Assembly: GCA_028710415.1 (NCBI GenBank)
Contig: JAQTUE010000025.1
Location: 1-64,000, forward strand
DNA: 64,000 bases
Direction: 5' to 3'
From: Paludibacter sp.
GTDB lineage: Bacteria; Bacteroidota; Bacteroidia; Bacteroidales; Paludibacteraceae
The position numbers and the translations under genes were made by a program. The notes under the pieces were generated by a model that searched no databases, was not told the origin of the DNA, and saw only the letters and a list, made by a program, of their open reading frames with translations. Positions 1 to 7,324 of the stretch are shown piece after piece. Numbering within the stretch: position 1 is the first letter of the stretch; each line of letters starts with the position of its first letter.

Positions 1-191
1 AACTGATTACATCTATCACCCAACACCCGGTTGTAAATAGTTGATTGAACGGAAACGTCTATCCTCCTAAGAAAAAGAGGAGCTGTTACAACAATTCCCG
101 CGTGTTGCGTGTTTATCAAACTGAGAAAGAGAATTAAAATGAATATATACCGGGTGAACTTATCCAGCAGTTCACCGATAACCATACAATA

Positions 192-506
192 ATGAATGAA
201 TTTTTAGAAACCGAAGAAAACATCGTACGAATGCTTAAAACAGTATTCGATCCTGAGATACCAGTAAATATATATGATTTAGGCCTGATCTATAAAATCG
301 ATTTGGCTGATGATGGTCATCTTACTATCGATATGACCCTCACTGCACCCAGCTGTCCTGCCGTTGATTTCATTGTCGAAGATGTGCGCATGAAGACCGA
401 GGGCCTGATGGGCATCACCAGCGTGGACGTGAATATCGTCTACGAACCAGCCTGGGACAAAAGCATGATGAGTGAAGAAGCACAGCTTGAGTTGGGTTTT
501 TTGTAA
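192..506 (+). CDS. SufT/MIP18-family (DUF59) iron-sulfur assembly factor
   Basis: A 104-residue protein that is essentially one DUF59 (MIP18) domain. The core FDPEIPVNIYDLGLIYKI (about residues 19-36) and the TAPSCPAVDF segment with its conserved Cys (near residue 55) are typical of the family. Members help mature cytosolic Fe-S proteins and in Bacteroidetes often sit at the end of suf clusters. Here sufE and sufS lie 2-4 kb away on the other strand, which supports an Fe-S role. The length is normal for a stand-alone member. A microsatellite-like repeat starts directly at its stop codon. The precise client proteins cannot be inferred. Confidence 0.88.
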   Translation: MNEFLETEENIVRMLKTVFDPEIPVNIYDLGLIYKIDLADDGHLTIDMTLTAPSCPAVDFIVEDVRMKTEGLMGITSVDVNIVYEPAWDKSMMSEEAQLELGFL

Positions 507-590
507 ATTAAGTTGATTAAGTTGATTAAGTTAATTAAGTTGATTGAGTTGACTAAGTTGATTAAGATAAATTAGTTAATGGATTGATTC
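505..590. repeat. AAGTTGATT word repeat after the sufT-like stop codon
   Basis: About seven imperfect copies of the 9-base word AAGTTGATT (some as AAGTTAATT or GAGTTGACT) begin at the stop codon of the SufT-like gene. The reverse complement of the same word family fills 47945-48137. Confidence 0.85.
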
Positions 591-609
591 AACGTATTTC
601 GCTAATCAC

Positions 610-700
610 AGAACGCGGAACGCGGAACTCTTCAAACCTTTTAAACATCAAACCTTTCAAACTTCAAACCCCAAACCCCAAACCTTTCAAACGAATCTCA
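610..700 (+). repeat. GCGGAAC and TTCAAAC word repeats directly upstream of lpxH
   Basis: Two copies of ACGCGGAAC are followed by several copies of CTTTCAAAC/CTTCAAACC ending a few bases before the lpxH start at 705. The same words in the same orientation precede folD and, on the minus strand, sufE. Confidence 0.85.
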
Positions 701-704
701 TTTC

Positions 705-1439
705 ATGGTCTATTTTATTTCCGATGCCCATTTGGGTTCCCGCATTATTAAAAACCCTCGTGAGCACGAGAAGAAAGTGGTTGATTGGCTTGATAGTATT
801 AAGCATGATGCCACTGCGATTTACCTGTTGGGGGATATGTTTGATTTCTGGTTCGAATACAAGACCGTGGTGCCAAAAGGCTATGTACGCTTTTTGGGCA
901 AGCTGGCTGAACTGACTGATGCCGGCATTGAAATCCATTTCTTTATCGGGAACCACGATATTTGGACGTTTGGCTATCTTCAGGACGAAATTGGACTTAT
1001 CATCCATAAGGAACCATTTACCGTGCAGTTAGGCAGCAAACGCTTCTTCATGGCTCATGGTGACGGGCTGCATGCTGAAGAACGTGGTTTTGAGTTGATC
1101 CGCAAAGTGTTCCACAGCAATACCGCCCAGAAACTGTTTCGCTTAGTACCTGCCCAGTTAGGCCAGGAGTTCGGATATAGCTGGTCGAAACGCAACCGTG
1201 AGAAAATCATGCACGACGATAATAAATTTAAGGGTGAAGATAACGAAAGCCTGGTAGTGTATGCCAAGAAGTACTTCGAAACCCATGATGTTGATTTCAT
1301 GGTCTTCGGTCACCGGCATATAGCCCTCGACCTGCAATTGAAAAACAACAAACGGGTAGTGATCTTAGGTGATTTTGTAGGTATCTTCTCGTATGGTAAG
1401 TTTGATGGGGAGAATTTCCAGTTAGAATATTTGGATTAA
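705..1439 (+). CDS. lpxH: UDP-2,3-diacylglucosamine diphosphatase (LpxH-like)
   Basis: A 244-residue calcineurin-like metallophosphoesterase. The metal-binding motifs appear in order: ISDAHLG at the N-terminus, LGDMFDFWFEY (about residues 42-52), GNHD (near 83), MAHGDGLH (near 114) and FGHRH (near 200). The LGDxFDFW form is characteristic of LpxH-type UDP-2,3-diacylglucosamine hydrolases, which make lipid X in lipid A synthesis at the inner membrane face. The length fits. The start at 705 follows a TTCAAAC repeat leader. No other lpx gene is adjacent, so the assignment rests on the motifs. A related Bacteroidetes paralogue of unknown substrate is the main alternative. Confidence 0.85.
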   Translation: MVYFISDAHLGSRIIKNPREHEKKVVDWLDSIKHDATAIYLLGDMFDFWFEYKTVVPKGYVRFLGKLAELTDAGIEIHFFIGNHDIWTFGYLQDEIGLIIHKEPFTVQLGSKRFFMAHGDGLHAEERGFELIRKVFHSNTAQKLFRLVPAQLGQEFGYSWSKRNREKIMHDDNKFKGEDNESLVVYAKKYFETHDVDFMVFGHRHIALDLQLKNNKRVVILGDFVGIFSYGKFDGENFQLEYLD

Positions 1440-1618
1440 CACAGATAATATTAATACAGATAAACACAGATAAGATAAATACAGATTTACACAGATAAGA
1501 TAAATACAGATTTACACAGATAATAAATACAGATTAACACAGATTAGATAAATACGGATTTACGCAGATAATATAATTGTCCACTGATTACACTGATTTA
1601 CACTGATTAATACAGAAA
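1440..1618. repeat. ACACAGATTA word repeat, left arm of an inverted flank
   Basis: Repeated words such as AATACAGATT, TTACACAGAT and CACTGATTAC begin right after the lpxH stop and fill about 175 bases. The same words occur as the reverse complement at 2280-2380. The segment around 1575-1618 (GTCCACTGATTACACTGAT) has its clear inverted partner at about 2300-2340. Confidence 0.85.
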
Positions 1619-1632
1619 ATATAATAACAAAT

Positions 1633-1672
1633 GAGCCTTATAGCATCCATGTTCTGGTTGGTTATAAGGCTC
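1633..1672. terminator. Hairpin left of the DUF2442 gene
   Basis: Arms GAGCCTTATA (1633-1642) and TATAAGGCTC (1663-1672) pair perfectly around a 20-base loop. The loop and stem closely resemble the hairpin at 2224-2267 on the other side of the DUF2442 gene. There is no T-tract on the plus strand, so it may be an element end rather than a terminator. Confidence 0.6.
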
Positions 1673-1903
1673 TTCAATATCAAATTGGTTCTATTTATTG
1701 GGAGATGTTTTTTATAAGGATAAAAATGAAGATCGTAAATATATTTAAAAGCCTTATTTTACAAGCATTAAACATTACTGAAAAACCTAATCCCACAACA
1801 ATCAAAACCTTATTTTGTTATATTTGTTAGAATTAAAAATTATACTAAACAGGCAAATTACATTTGTGTTTTGTAATACCCTTCACAAAATATAACCATT
1901 GCA

Positions 1904-2194
1904 ATGATACGTGTAACTGAAATAATTGAAAAAACTCCCTATTATTTACTTTGTAAATTTAATGATGGGACTATAAAGAAGTTAGATATTTTACCCATTA
2001 TAAAAAATCATACCCATATAAAAGGTGTAGAGACTTTGATGAATGAAACTGTATTCAGGAATGTACGAATAGGTGAATTTGGAGAAATTGTGTGGGATAG
2101 AATTGTAAAAACAACCGATAATGGTGTAGAGACCTATTGGGATTATGATATTTCACCTGAATATGCCTACCAAAACGGACTAAGTAACTCCTGA
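1904..2194 (+). CDS. DUF2442 domain-containing protein
   Basis: A 96-residue protein resembling DUF2442. The pattern is an N-terminal strand (VTEIIEKTPYYLLCKFNDGTIKKLDI), a middle NxxxFxNVxIGEFGEIVW and a closing YWDYDISPEYAY. DUF2442 proteins are small, of unknown biochemical role, and often sit next to DUF4160 partners; one such pair is at 21711-22260 in this window. This copy has no DUF4160 neighbour. It is strikingly framed by a pair of near-identical hairpins and then by inverted copies of an ACACAGAT repeat, so it looks like a cassette dropped between lpxH and sufE. Composition is AT-rich compared with those genes. Confidence 0.75.
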   Translation: MIRVTEIIEKTPYYLLCKFNDGTIKKLDILPIIKNHTHIKGVETLMNETVFRNVRIGEFGEIVWDRIVKTTDNGVETYWDYDISPEYAYQNGLSNS

Positions 2195-2223
2195 TTCACA
2201 ATTCGTAATTTATAAAACAATAG

Positions 2224-2273
2224 AATAGCCTTATAACATTCCTGAACAGGTTGGTTATAAGGCTATTTTTTTT
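2224..2273 (+). terminator. Hairpin and T-tract right of the DUF2442 gene
   Basis: Arms AATAGCCTTATAAC (2224-2237) and GTTATAAGGCTATT (2254-2267) are perfect complements followed by eight T on the plus strand, a good Rho-independent terminator for the DUF2442 gene. It shares stem and loop sequence with the hairpin at 1633-1672. Confidence 0.8.
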
Positions 2274-2279
2274 AAAGCT

Positions 2280-2380
2280 TTATAAAATTATACTATATTG
2301 TATTAATCTGTGTTAATCAGTGTAATCAGTGGACAAATATATTATCTGTGTTAATCTGTATTTCTTATCTGTGTTAATCA
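2280..2380. repeat. ATCTGTGTTAATC word repeat, right arm of the inverted flank
   Basis: Words ATCTGTGTTAATC and TCAGTGTAATCAGTGGAC are the reverse complement of the repeat at 1440-1618. The repeat runs straight into the sufE stop codon (minus strand, 2378-2380), which reads as part of the repeat. Confidence 0.85.
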
Positions 2381-2800
2381 GCTTCCCTTGGCTTTATACG
2401 CCAACGCAAACATCTTCATTTGTTTCACCATAGCCAATAACCCATTCGAGCGGGTAGGGGACAGGTGTTCCCGCAATCCGATCTTATCAATAAAATAAAG
2501 CTCGGTGTTGATAATTTCATCCGGTGTATGGCCTGACATGACCTGTATCAGCAACGAAACCAGCCCTTTTACCAGTACGGCATCACTCTCGCCCTTGTAG
2601 GTGATAATCCCGTCTTTCATCTCCGCATCCAACCACACACGGCTTTGGCAACCTTCAATGATGTTTTGTGGGTTCTTTTGCTTTTCCTCCAGCGGCTCCA
2701 GCGAGTTCCCCAAATCAATAAGCAACGAGTATTTATCCATCCAATCGTCAAACTGGCTGAAATCTTCTATAATATTGTCCTGTAACTGGTTAATTGTCAT
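2378..2800 (-). CDS. sufE: SufE family sulfur acceptor
   Basis: A 140-residue SufE-like protein. It accepts persulfide sulfur from the cysteine desulfurase SufS and passes it to the SUF scaffold. Visible family features are the N-terminal helix, IDLGNSLEPL, then IEGCQSRVWL with the sulfur-accepting Cys, followed by ESDAVLVKGLVSLLIQVMSG and a C-terminal LSPTRSNGLLAMVKQM. The open frame extends further upstream, but that part translates a TTCAAAC repeat (SNLSNIKPF and so on), so Met at 2800 (MTINQLQDN) is chosen. SufS lies 270 bp upstream on the same strand, consistent with a shared function. Confidence 0.92.
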   Translation of the reverse strand: MTINQLQDNIIEDFSQFDDWMDKYSLLIDLGNSLEPLEEKQKNPQNIIEGCQSRVWLDAEMKDGIITYKGESDAVLVKGLVSLLIQVMSGHTPDEIINTELYFIDKIGLREHLSPTRSNGLLAMVKQMKMFALAYKAKGS

Positions 2801-2880
2801 GTTTGAAAGTTTGAAAAGTTTGATGTTTGAAGTTTGATGTTTGAAAGGTTTGATGTTTGAAAGGTTTGAAGTTTTGCCTA
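2801..2880 (-). repeat. TTCAAAC word repeat directly upstream of sufE
   Basis: Read on the minus strand, copies of AACCTTTCAAACATCAAAC and similar words end immediately before the sufE ATG. This is the same arrangement and orientation as upstream of lpxH and folD. Confidence 0.85.
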
Positions 2881-3012
2881 TTATCAATTATCGCCTTTTT
2901 GTTTTTTGTAACTTTTCCAAAGTTCCGAACTTTGGAAAAGTTTATTGTTTATCTCTTTAAATCATATCACGAAATTCATATAGCTAAGCTTTAATCTGCT
3001 TGTAATCAGGAC

Positions 3013-3069
3013 TGCCTACTACCTACTACCCACTACCTACTCATTCCTCATTTCTCGTTTCTCATTTCT
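3013..3069. repeat. CTACTACC and CTCATTTCTC word repeats at the sufS stop
   Basis: CTACCTACTACCCACTACC is followed by CTCATTTCTCGTTTCTC words that abut the sufS stop codon (minus strand, 3068-3070). The CTACTACC family recurs at 5780, 47841, 62067 and 62300. Confidence 0.85.
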
Positions 3070-4291
3070 AGCTGAGCATTCCCACCACCCTTTTCAATGC
3101 CTCAATAAACACATCGATTTCTTCGGTGGTATTGTAAAACGCAAACGACGCCCTGACTGTTCCCGGGATGCCGAATGAATCGATCAGCGGTTGTGCGCAA
3201 TGGTGACCAGTTCGGACGGCGATTCCCAGTTTGTCCAGCAACATGCCGATATCGTACGGGTGAATGGTACCCACCAGGAACGAAATGACCGAACTTTTCT
3301 CAGCTGCGGTACCAAAGATACGCATGCCTTCAATTTCCATCAGTTTTGCAGTAGCATAGGTCAGCAAATCGTGTTCGTGGGAGGCAATGTTTTCCAGTCC
3401 GATATTTTCCACATACCGGATAGCTTCTGCCAATGCCGTGGAGCCAATGTAGTCGGGTGTGCCGGCTTCAAATTTGAACGGGATCACGTTATAGGTCGTC
3501 TTTGCAAACGTTACGGTGGAGATCATTTCGCCGCCTCCCTGGTAGGGTGGGATCGCGTTCAGCCATTTTTCCTTTCCGTAAAGGACCCCGATGCCCGTCG
3601 GTCCGTAAATTTTGTGTGCCGAGAATACATAAAAGTCAGCGTCCAGATCCAGCAGATTCACCGGGATATGCGGAACTGCCTGCGCCCCATCCACTAATAC
3701 GGGAATATGTTTTGCGTGTGCCAGGCTGATAATTTCCTTCACAGGATTGATAGTCCCCAGCACATTCGAAACGTGCGCTATCGAAACCAACCGCGTCTTT
3801 TCATTCAGCAAACCTTTGAAAGCCTCCATGTCCAGTTCACCCTTTTCGTTGATCGGCACCACCTGCAGTTTCATGCCTTTGCGTTCGCACAGCATCTGCC
3901 AGGGCACGATGTTTGAGTGATGTTCCATCATGCTGATGATAATTTCATCCCCCGGCTTGCAGAATGCATCGCCAAACGAAGTAGCTACCAGGTTGATGGC
4001 TTCGGTCGTGCCACGCGTAAAAATAATCTCCTCGCGTTTTGCAGCGTGCAGGAAACCGGCCACAGTGGTTCGTGCTTCCTCGTGCGCTTCCGTGGCTTTC
4101 TGGCTCAGGTAATGCACCCCGCGATGGATATTTGCATTGATGTGATAGTATCCCTGTTCGATTTTCTCCACCACGCAGCGTGGTTTTTGGGTGGTAGCGG
4201 CATTGTCGAAATAAATCAGGTCCTTGTTGTATATTTTCTCTTCCAGGATCGGGAAATCGGCCCGTATATGTTGTAATTCTTGTTTGTCCAT
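3068..4291 (-). CDS. sufS: Cysteine desulfurase SufS
   Basis: A 407-residue group II cysteine desulfurase, the PLP enzyme that releases sulfur from cysteine as a bound persulfide for Fe-S assembly. Key features are YFDNAATTQKP near the N-terminus, MMEHHSNIVPWQ, the PLP lysine in FSAHKIYGPTGIGVLYG (about residue 227) and the catalytic Cys in VRTGHHCAQPL (about residue 365). The length is standard for SufS. SufE is the next gene downstream on the same strand. A promoter with TTG and TACTTTTG lies 35-65 bases upstream of the start. Confidence 0.96.
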   Translation of the reverse strand: MDKQELQHIRADFPILEEKIYNKDLIYFDNAATTQKPRCVVEKIEQGYYHINANIHRGVHYLSQKATEAHEEARTTVAGFLHAAKREEIIFTRGTTEAINLVATSFGDAFCKPGDEIIISMMEHHSNIVPWQMLCERKGMKLQVVPINEKGELDMEAFKGLLNEKTRLVSIAHVSNVLGTINPVKEIISLAHAKHIPVLVDGAQAVPHIPVNLLDLDADFYVFSAHKIYGPTGIGVLYGKEKWLNAIPPYQGGGEMISTVTFAKTTYNVIPFKFEAGTPDYIGSTALAEAIRYVENIGLENIASHEHDLLTYATAKLMEIEGMRIFGTAAEKSSVISFLVGTIHPYDIGMLLDKLGIAVRTGHHCAQPLIDSFGIPGTVRASFAFYNTTEEIDVFIEALKRVVGMLS

Positions 4292-4969
4292 TATGTTGAA
4301 ACTCTTTAAACGGCTTTTTGTTCGACAAAAGTACGGATTTTTTGAAATGTGGGCAAATAAACTGCCAAACGAACATACGCAGTCCGGTTTTTCTTCGTTT
4401 TATTAATGTTTACAAGTCTTTGACGATGTCAGGTCTGACTTTAAAAACTGCTCTTTTTTTATTTGGTTCTACTGTGTTTGTTGTGGAACCAATAAAAACA
4501 AATAAATAGTTCACCACAAAAGTTAGAAAAGAACACAAAAGCACAAATTCTTTTAAAAATTCAGAAACCGTTTAAAAGCAATCCTTATGTGTTCTTCTTC
4601 ATATTGATTTCATATATTAAACTTTTGTGGTTGCTTTTGTCCCTTTTGTGGTTTAAAATATTTCTTCACAGGAAAACCACTAGAACCTTTTATTTTATTC
4701 AATGGGTCTGTTGTTTGTAAATTTTCTTCATGATGTTACCAGGATGTTTACGTTGTATCTTAGATGTATCTTAGATGTATCTTAGATATAACTTAGATGT
4801 ATCATATCATTAATAGGTTATTATATCTATATTATATTTAAATTATAACTATATTTGTACTATAATTATACGAAAATAGCGTGGTGAAGGTTTCAAAACC
4901 TACTGAAAGTATTTTAGTACCCCGATTTCATACGTTTTATTGTTTAACCAATCATTCAATTTTACGACT
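4292..4969. other. Intergenic region with inverted and tandem repeats
   Basis: No supported gene. From about 4511 to 4655, words ACCACAAAAG and CACAAAAGCACAAA on the left face CTTTTGTGGTTGCTTTTGT on the right, forming a long interrupted inverted repeat. From about 4751 to 4802 the 11-base unit TGTATCTTAGA repeats about four times. A TATATTTG box at 4850-4857 could be the -7 element for the gene starting at 4970. Confidence 0.7.
4326..4356 (-). promoter_or_regulatory. Bacteroidetes-type promoter of sufS
   Basis: On the minus strand, TTG (4356-4354), a 20-base spacer and TACTTTTG (4333-4326) match the phylum consensus and leave a leader of about 30 bases before the sufS ATG. Confidence 0.7.
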
Positions 4970-5779
4970 ATGGCAATTTCAAAAAGCATTATGCAACTCG
5001 AAGGTTCGTTGGCCAATGTAAGCATGTACAAAATGCATGGCACCGAAAAAACAATTGTCCGCTCAAAAGGCGGTCCTTCCAACGACCACATTAAAACGAA
5101 GCCTCAATTTGAAAAATTAAGGCACAACAACAGCGAATGGGCCGGCTGCACCAAAATGGGCAGCAAAATCCGAAAATCATTTGCCGTGATGAAACGCCTG
5201 GAGGATTATCCGGTGACTGGGGCGTTGAATGCCATCTGCAAGGACATCCAGAAGATGGATACTTCAAACGTACCCGGCCGTCGCTCCATCAACCTCTCGC
5301 AACACACCGACCAACTCCTTGGTTTTTCCTTCTCCCGCAAGCAGGTGTTGGAGAGTGTGCTGCGTGTCCCCATTGAAACCACGCTGAACCGCACAACGGG
5401 GGAAGCCCACATTGACCTTCCGGCAGTGAATACCGAGATGTACCTCTACAATTTCCGGAACCTGCCGTACTACCGCCTGGTGGCCTGTCTGAACGGGGTG
5501 TGCGACATGATGATTACCGCCAAGGATAACAAATGGGAAACACCTTATCCAGGTTATTTAGACAAAGATAAGGGAGTTTTCGAATCGGAATGGATGCCGG
5601 CATTAGGAGTGAACCTTGCGATGCATATCACCCTGCAATATCCCATGATAGAAAACCCGATCCCTAACGAAGTAACTTTACTGCTGTGTATTGGCATTGA
5701 ATTTGGCAAAGTGGGGACTGCCAATATACCCGCAGCTGTGAAATATGCCGGAACGGGGAAAGTGGTGCGAGTCGGTTAG
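4970..5779 (+). CDS. Conserved Bacteroidetes protein of unknown function
   Basis: A 269-residue protein without signal peptide or membrane segments. I recognise its general look from uncharacterised Bacteroidetes proteins with an N-terminal GSLANVSMYKMHGTEKTIVRSKGG motif but know no function. The sequence is rich in conserved-looking turns (NNSEWAGCTKMGSKIRKSF, MDTSNVPGRRSINLSQH, DLPAVNTEMYLYNFRNLPYYRLV). The start at 4970 (MAISKSIMQ) is preferred over an upstream Met because the conserved-looking part begins there. It is a single gene with its own possible -7 box at 4850. Its base composition is GC-richer than the island that follows. A repeat begins at its stop codon. Confidence 0.8.
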   Translation: MAISKSIMQLEGSLANVSMYKMHGTEKTIVRSKGGPSNDHIKTKPQFEKLRHNNSEWAGCTKMGSKIRKSFAVMKRLEDYPVTGALNAICKDIQKMDTSNVPGRRSINLSQHTDQLLGFSFSRKQVLESVLRVPIETTLNRTTGEAHIDLPAVNTEMYLYNFRNLPYYRLVACLNGVCDMMITAKDNKWETPYPGYLDKDKGVFESEWMPALGVNLAMHITLQYPMIENPIPNEVTLLLCIGIEFGKVGTANIPAAVKYAGTGKVVRVG

Positions 5780-5806
5780 TTGGTAGTAAGTAGTAGGTGG
5801 CAGGGA
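5779..5806. repeat. GTAGTAAGTAGTAGGTGG word repeat
   Basis: A short block of GTAG words directly after the stop codon at 5777-5779. It belongs to the same family as 47841-47935 and 62067-62140. Confidence 0.7.
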
Positions 5807-5821
5807 GTTTTCCCATGGTTA

Positions 5822-5935
5822 AAACCACAGCTTACAACATTGGTCATATTACGGTATTAACATCCTGAAATATGGAAGTTCCGTAGGAACGACCGATGTT
5901 GTAGCAATGGTATTTATTCCATTGCATTTAGAATC
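5822..5935. repeat. Structured intergenic element with three stems
   Basis: Outer arms ACAACATTGGTC and GACCGATGTTGT pair with one mismatch. Inside, GTTCC-GTA-GGAAC forms a short perfect stem. Next to it CAATGG and CCATTG pair around an 8-base loop. The layout suggests a REP-like element or a small structured RNA. I cannot tell which. Confidence 0.5.
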
Positions 5936-5996
5936 AAAGATGAACACGTATATCCGATGGTATAACGTTTGGAAACAATGGGGAAAGTACGTATTT

Positions 5997-6033
5997 AAAA
6001 CCATTCAGATAGTACAGTCTGGATGGTTTTTTT
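5997..6033 (+). terminator. Rho-independent terminator
   Basis: AAAACCATTCAGA (5997-6009) pairs with TCTGGATGGTTTT (6018-6030) with one G-T wobble and is followed by T residues on the plus strand. Confidence 0.75.
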
Positions 6034-6040
6034 ATTTCAT

Positions 6041-6121
6041 AAATTCAATGGATTTATCTTTATTTTAAATAAACCTAATAAATGTTTGGGATGTTAAAAA
6101 GAGTTCGTACATTTGGTGCGT
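6041..6121 (+). promoter_or_regulatory. Dispersed promoter-bearing repeat, copy A
   Basis: About 81 bases matching 17736-17816 with roughly 11 differences. It contains TTG at 6086-6088, exactly 19 bases, then TACATTTG at 6108-6115, a full Bacteroidetes promoter. No gene follows for 370 bases; the next is the methylase at 6492. Confidence 0.7.
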
Positions 6122-6491
6122 AATTACATTAAAATTATTACAAATTCTAAGGATACAAGAATTAGCAATAAAAATTATGACAACAGGTATGAACAGTTGT
6201 ATAAATAAATAGGTTTTAATCCGGTGTTAAAGGTGATATTTAATCAATTGAAAATTAATATGCAAAAAGATAAATAGCAATTTACTCGTGACGAGTTTTC
6301 TTTTGACAATATTGGAGAAAGTAAATTAAAAGATAAAATTGTACTACTGGCAATGAACTTAATTTATTCTTAATAATATTTTAAATACTTTAGACTAAGA
6401 TTAAATACTTTCAAAAAATAAATGAAAGCAATAATTATATTTTTCCGTTGTGAATAGTTAAAAAAATATCGGAGAAATCAGATTTATATAT
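6122..6491. other. AT-rich region without a supported gene
   Basis: Very AT-rich sequence between a strong promoter-like repeat and the methylase gene. Only short interrupted frames are present. A small palindrome ACTCGTGACGAGT is at about 6283-6295. It may be the long leader of the methylase operon, a small RNA, or a decayed gene. Confidence 0.5.
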
Positions 6492-7322
6492 ATGGCAATA
6501 GAAAAGAAATTACAAACACCTAGCACAAAACCATTTCTAAGATGGGCTGGTGGTAAAAAATGGTTATTAAAGGAATTAGATAAATATGTTGATATAAATA
6601 ATTATAATTCTTATCATGAACCTTTTATTGGTGGCGGAGCTGTTTATTTTCATTTATCACCCCGAAAAGCAATCATTTCTGACTCTAATAAAGAACTAAT
6701 AGAAACATATAAAGTTATACAAAATAATCCAGAGGAAGTAATAAAACACATAAAATCATTTGAAAGATCTAAAGAGTTCTATTATTTTGTTAGGAACAAA
6801 AAATATTCAAATGAGTTTGAAGAAGCTGCTCGATTTATATACTTAAATCAGATGTCATTTAATGGATTGTATAGAGTAAACACAAACGGAGAGTATAATG
6901 TACCTTATGGATATAGAGAAAAATATCATTTTGATTATGATAATTTGTTGAGAGTTAGTTTGCTTTTGAAAAATACAGTGATTACACATCAAGACTTTGA
7001 ACACTCTATTTTAAATATTAAAACTAATGATTTAGTTTTTTTAGATCCACCTTATACAGTAACTCACAATTCAAATGGTTTCATACACTATAACAAAAAA
7101 CTCTTTTCTTTAGATGATCAATACAAATTATCAGACACAATAAAAAAGATAAAAAATATTGGTGCATATTATATTTTGACAAATGCAGCTCACCAAACAA
7201 TAAGAGAGATATTTGAAAATGGAGATAAAATGTATGAAATTGACAGAGCAAGTCTAATTGGTGGCAAAAATGCAATACGTGGAAATTATGCTGAGTTAAT
7301 CCTAACTAATATTATAAAATAA
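6492..7322 (+). CDS. Dam-family DNA N6-adenine methyltransferase
   Basis: A 276-residue D12-class methyltransferase that transfers a methyl group from SAM to adenine N6. FLRWAGGKKWLL (residues 15-26) and FIGGGAVYF (45-53) form the SAM site. LNQMSFNGLYRVNTNGEYNVPYG (about 118-140) is the usual target-recognition part of the Dam family, and LDPPY (184-188) is the catalytic motif. Length and motif order match Dam enzymes, which often modify GATC; the site here is a guess. The gene is strongly AT-rich compared with its neighbours, and its stop lies two bases before the DGQHR gene, so both are probably one acquired operon. I leave the symbol empty because the site is unproven. Confidence 0.93.
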   Translation: MAIEKKLQTPSTKPFLRWAGGKKWLLKELDKYVDINNYNSYHEPFIGGGAVYFHLSPRKAIISDSNKELIETYKVIQNNPEEVIKHIKSFERSKEFYYFVRNKKYSNEFEEAARFIYLNQMSFNGLYRVNTNGEYNVPYGYREKYHFDYDNLLRVSLLLKNTVITHQDFEHSILNIKTNDLVFLDPPYTVTHNSNGFIHYNKKLFSLDDQYKLSDTIKKIKNIGAYYILTNAAHQTIREIFENGDKMYEIDRASLIGGKNAIRGNYAELILTNIIK

Positions 7323-7324
7323 TT

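Noticed and set aside
1..38. Possible tail of a gene ending at the left edge (frame ending in HPTPGCK stop)
   Set aside because: Only 12 codons are visible and no family can be recognised.
2801..2887. N-terminal extension of SufE
   Set aside because: It translates the repeat block before sufE; SufE proteins begin at the chosen Met.
3945..4376. 143-residue frame overlapping sufS on the same strand
   Set aside because: Shifted-frame shadow of the well-supported sufS gene.
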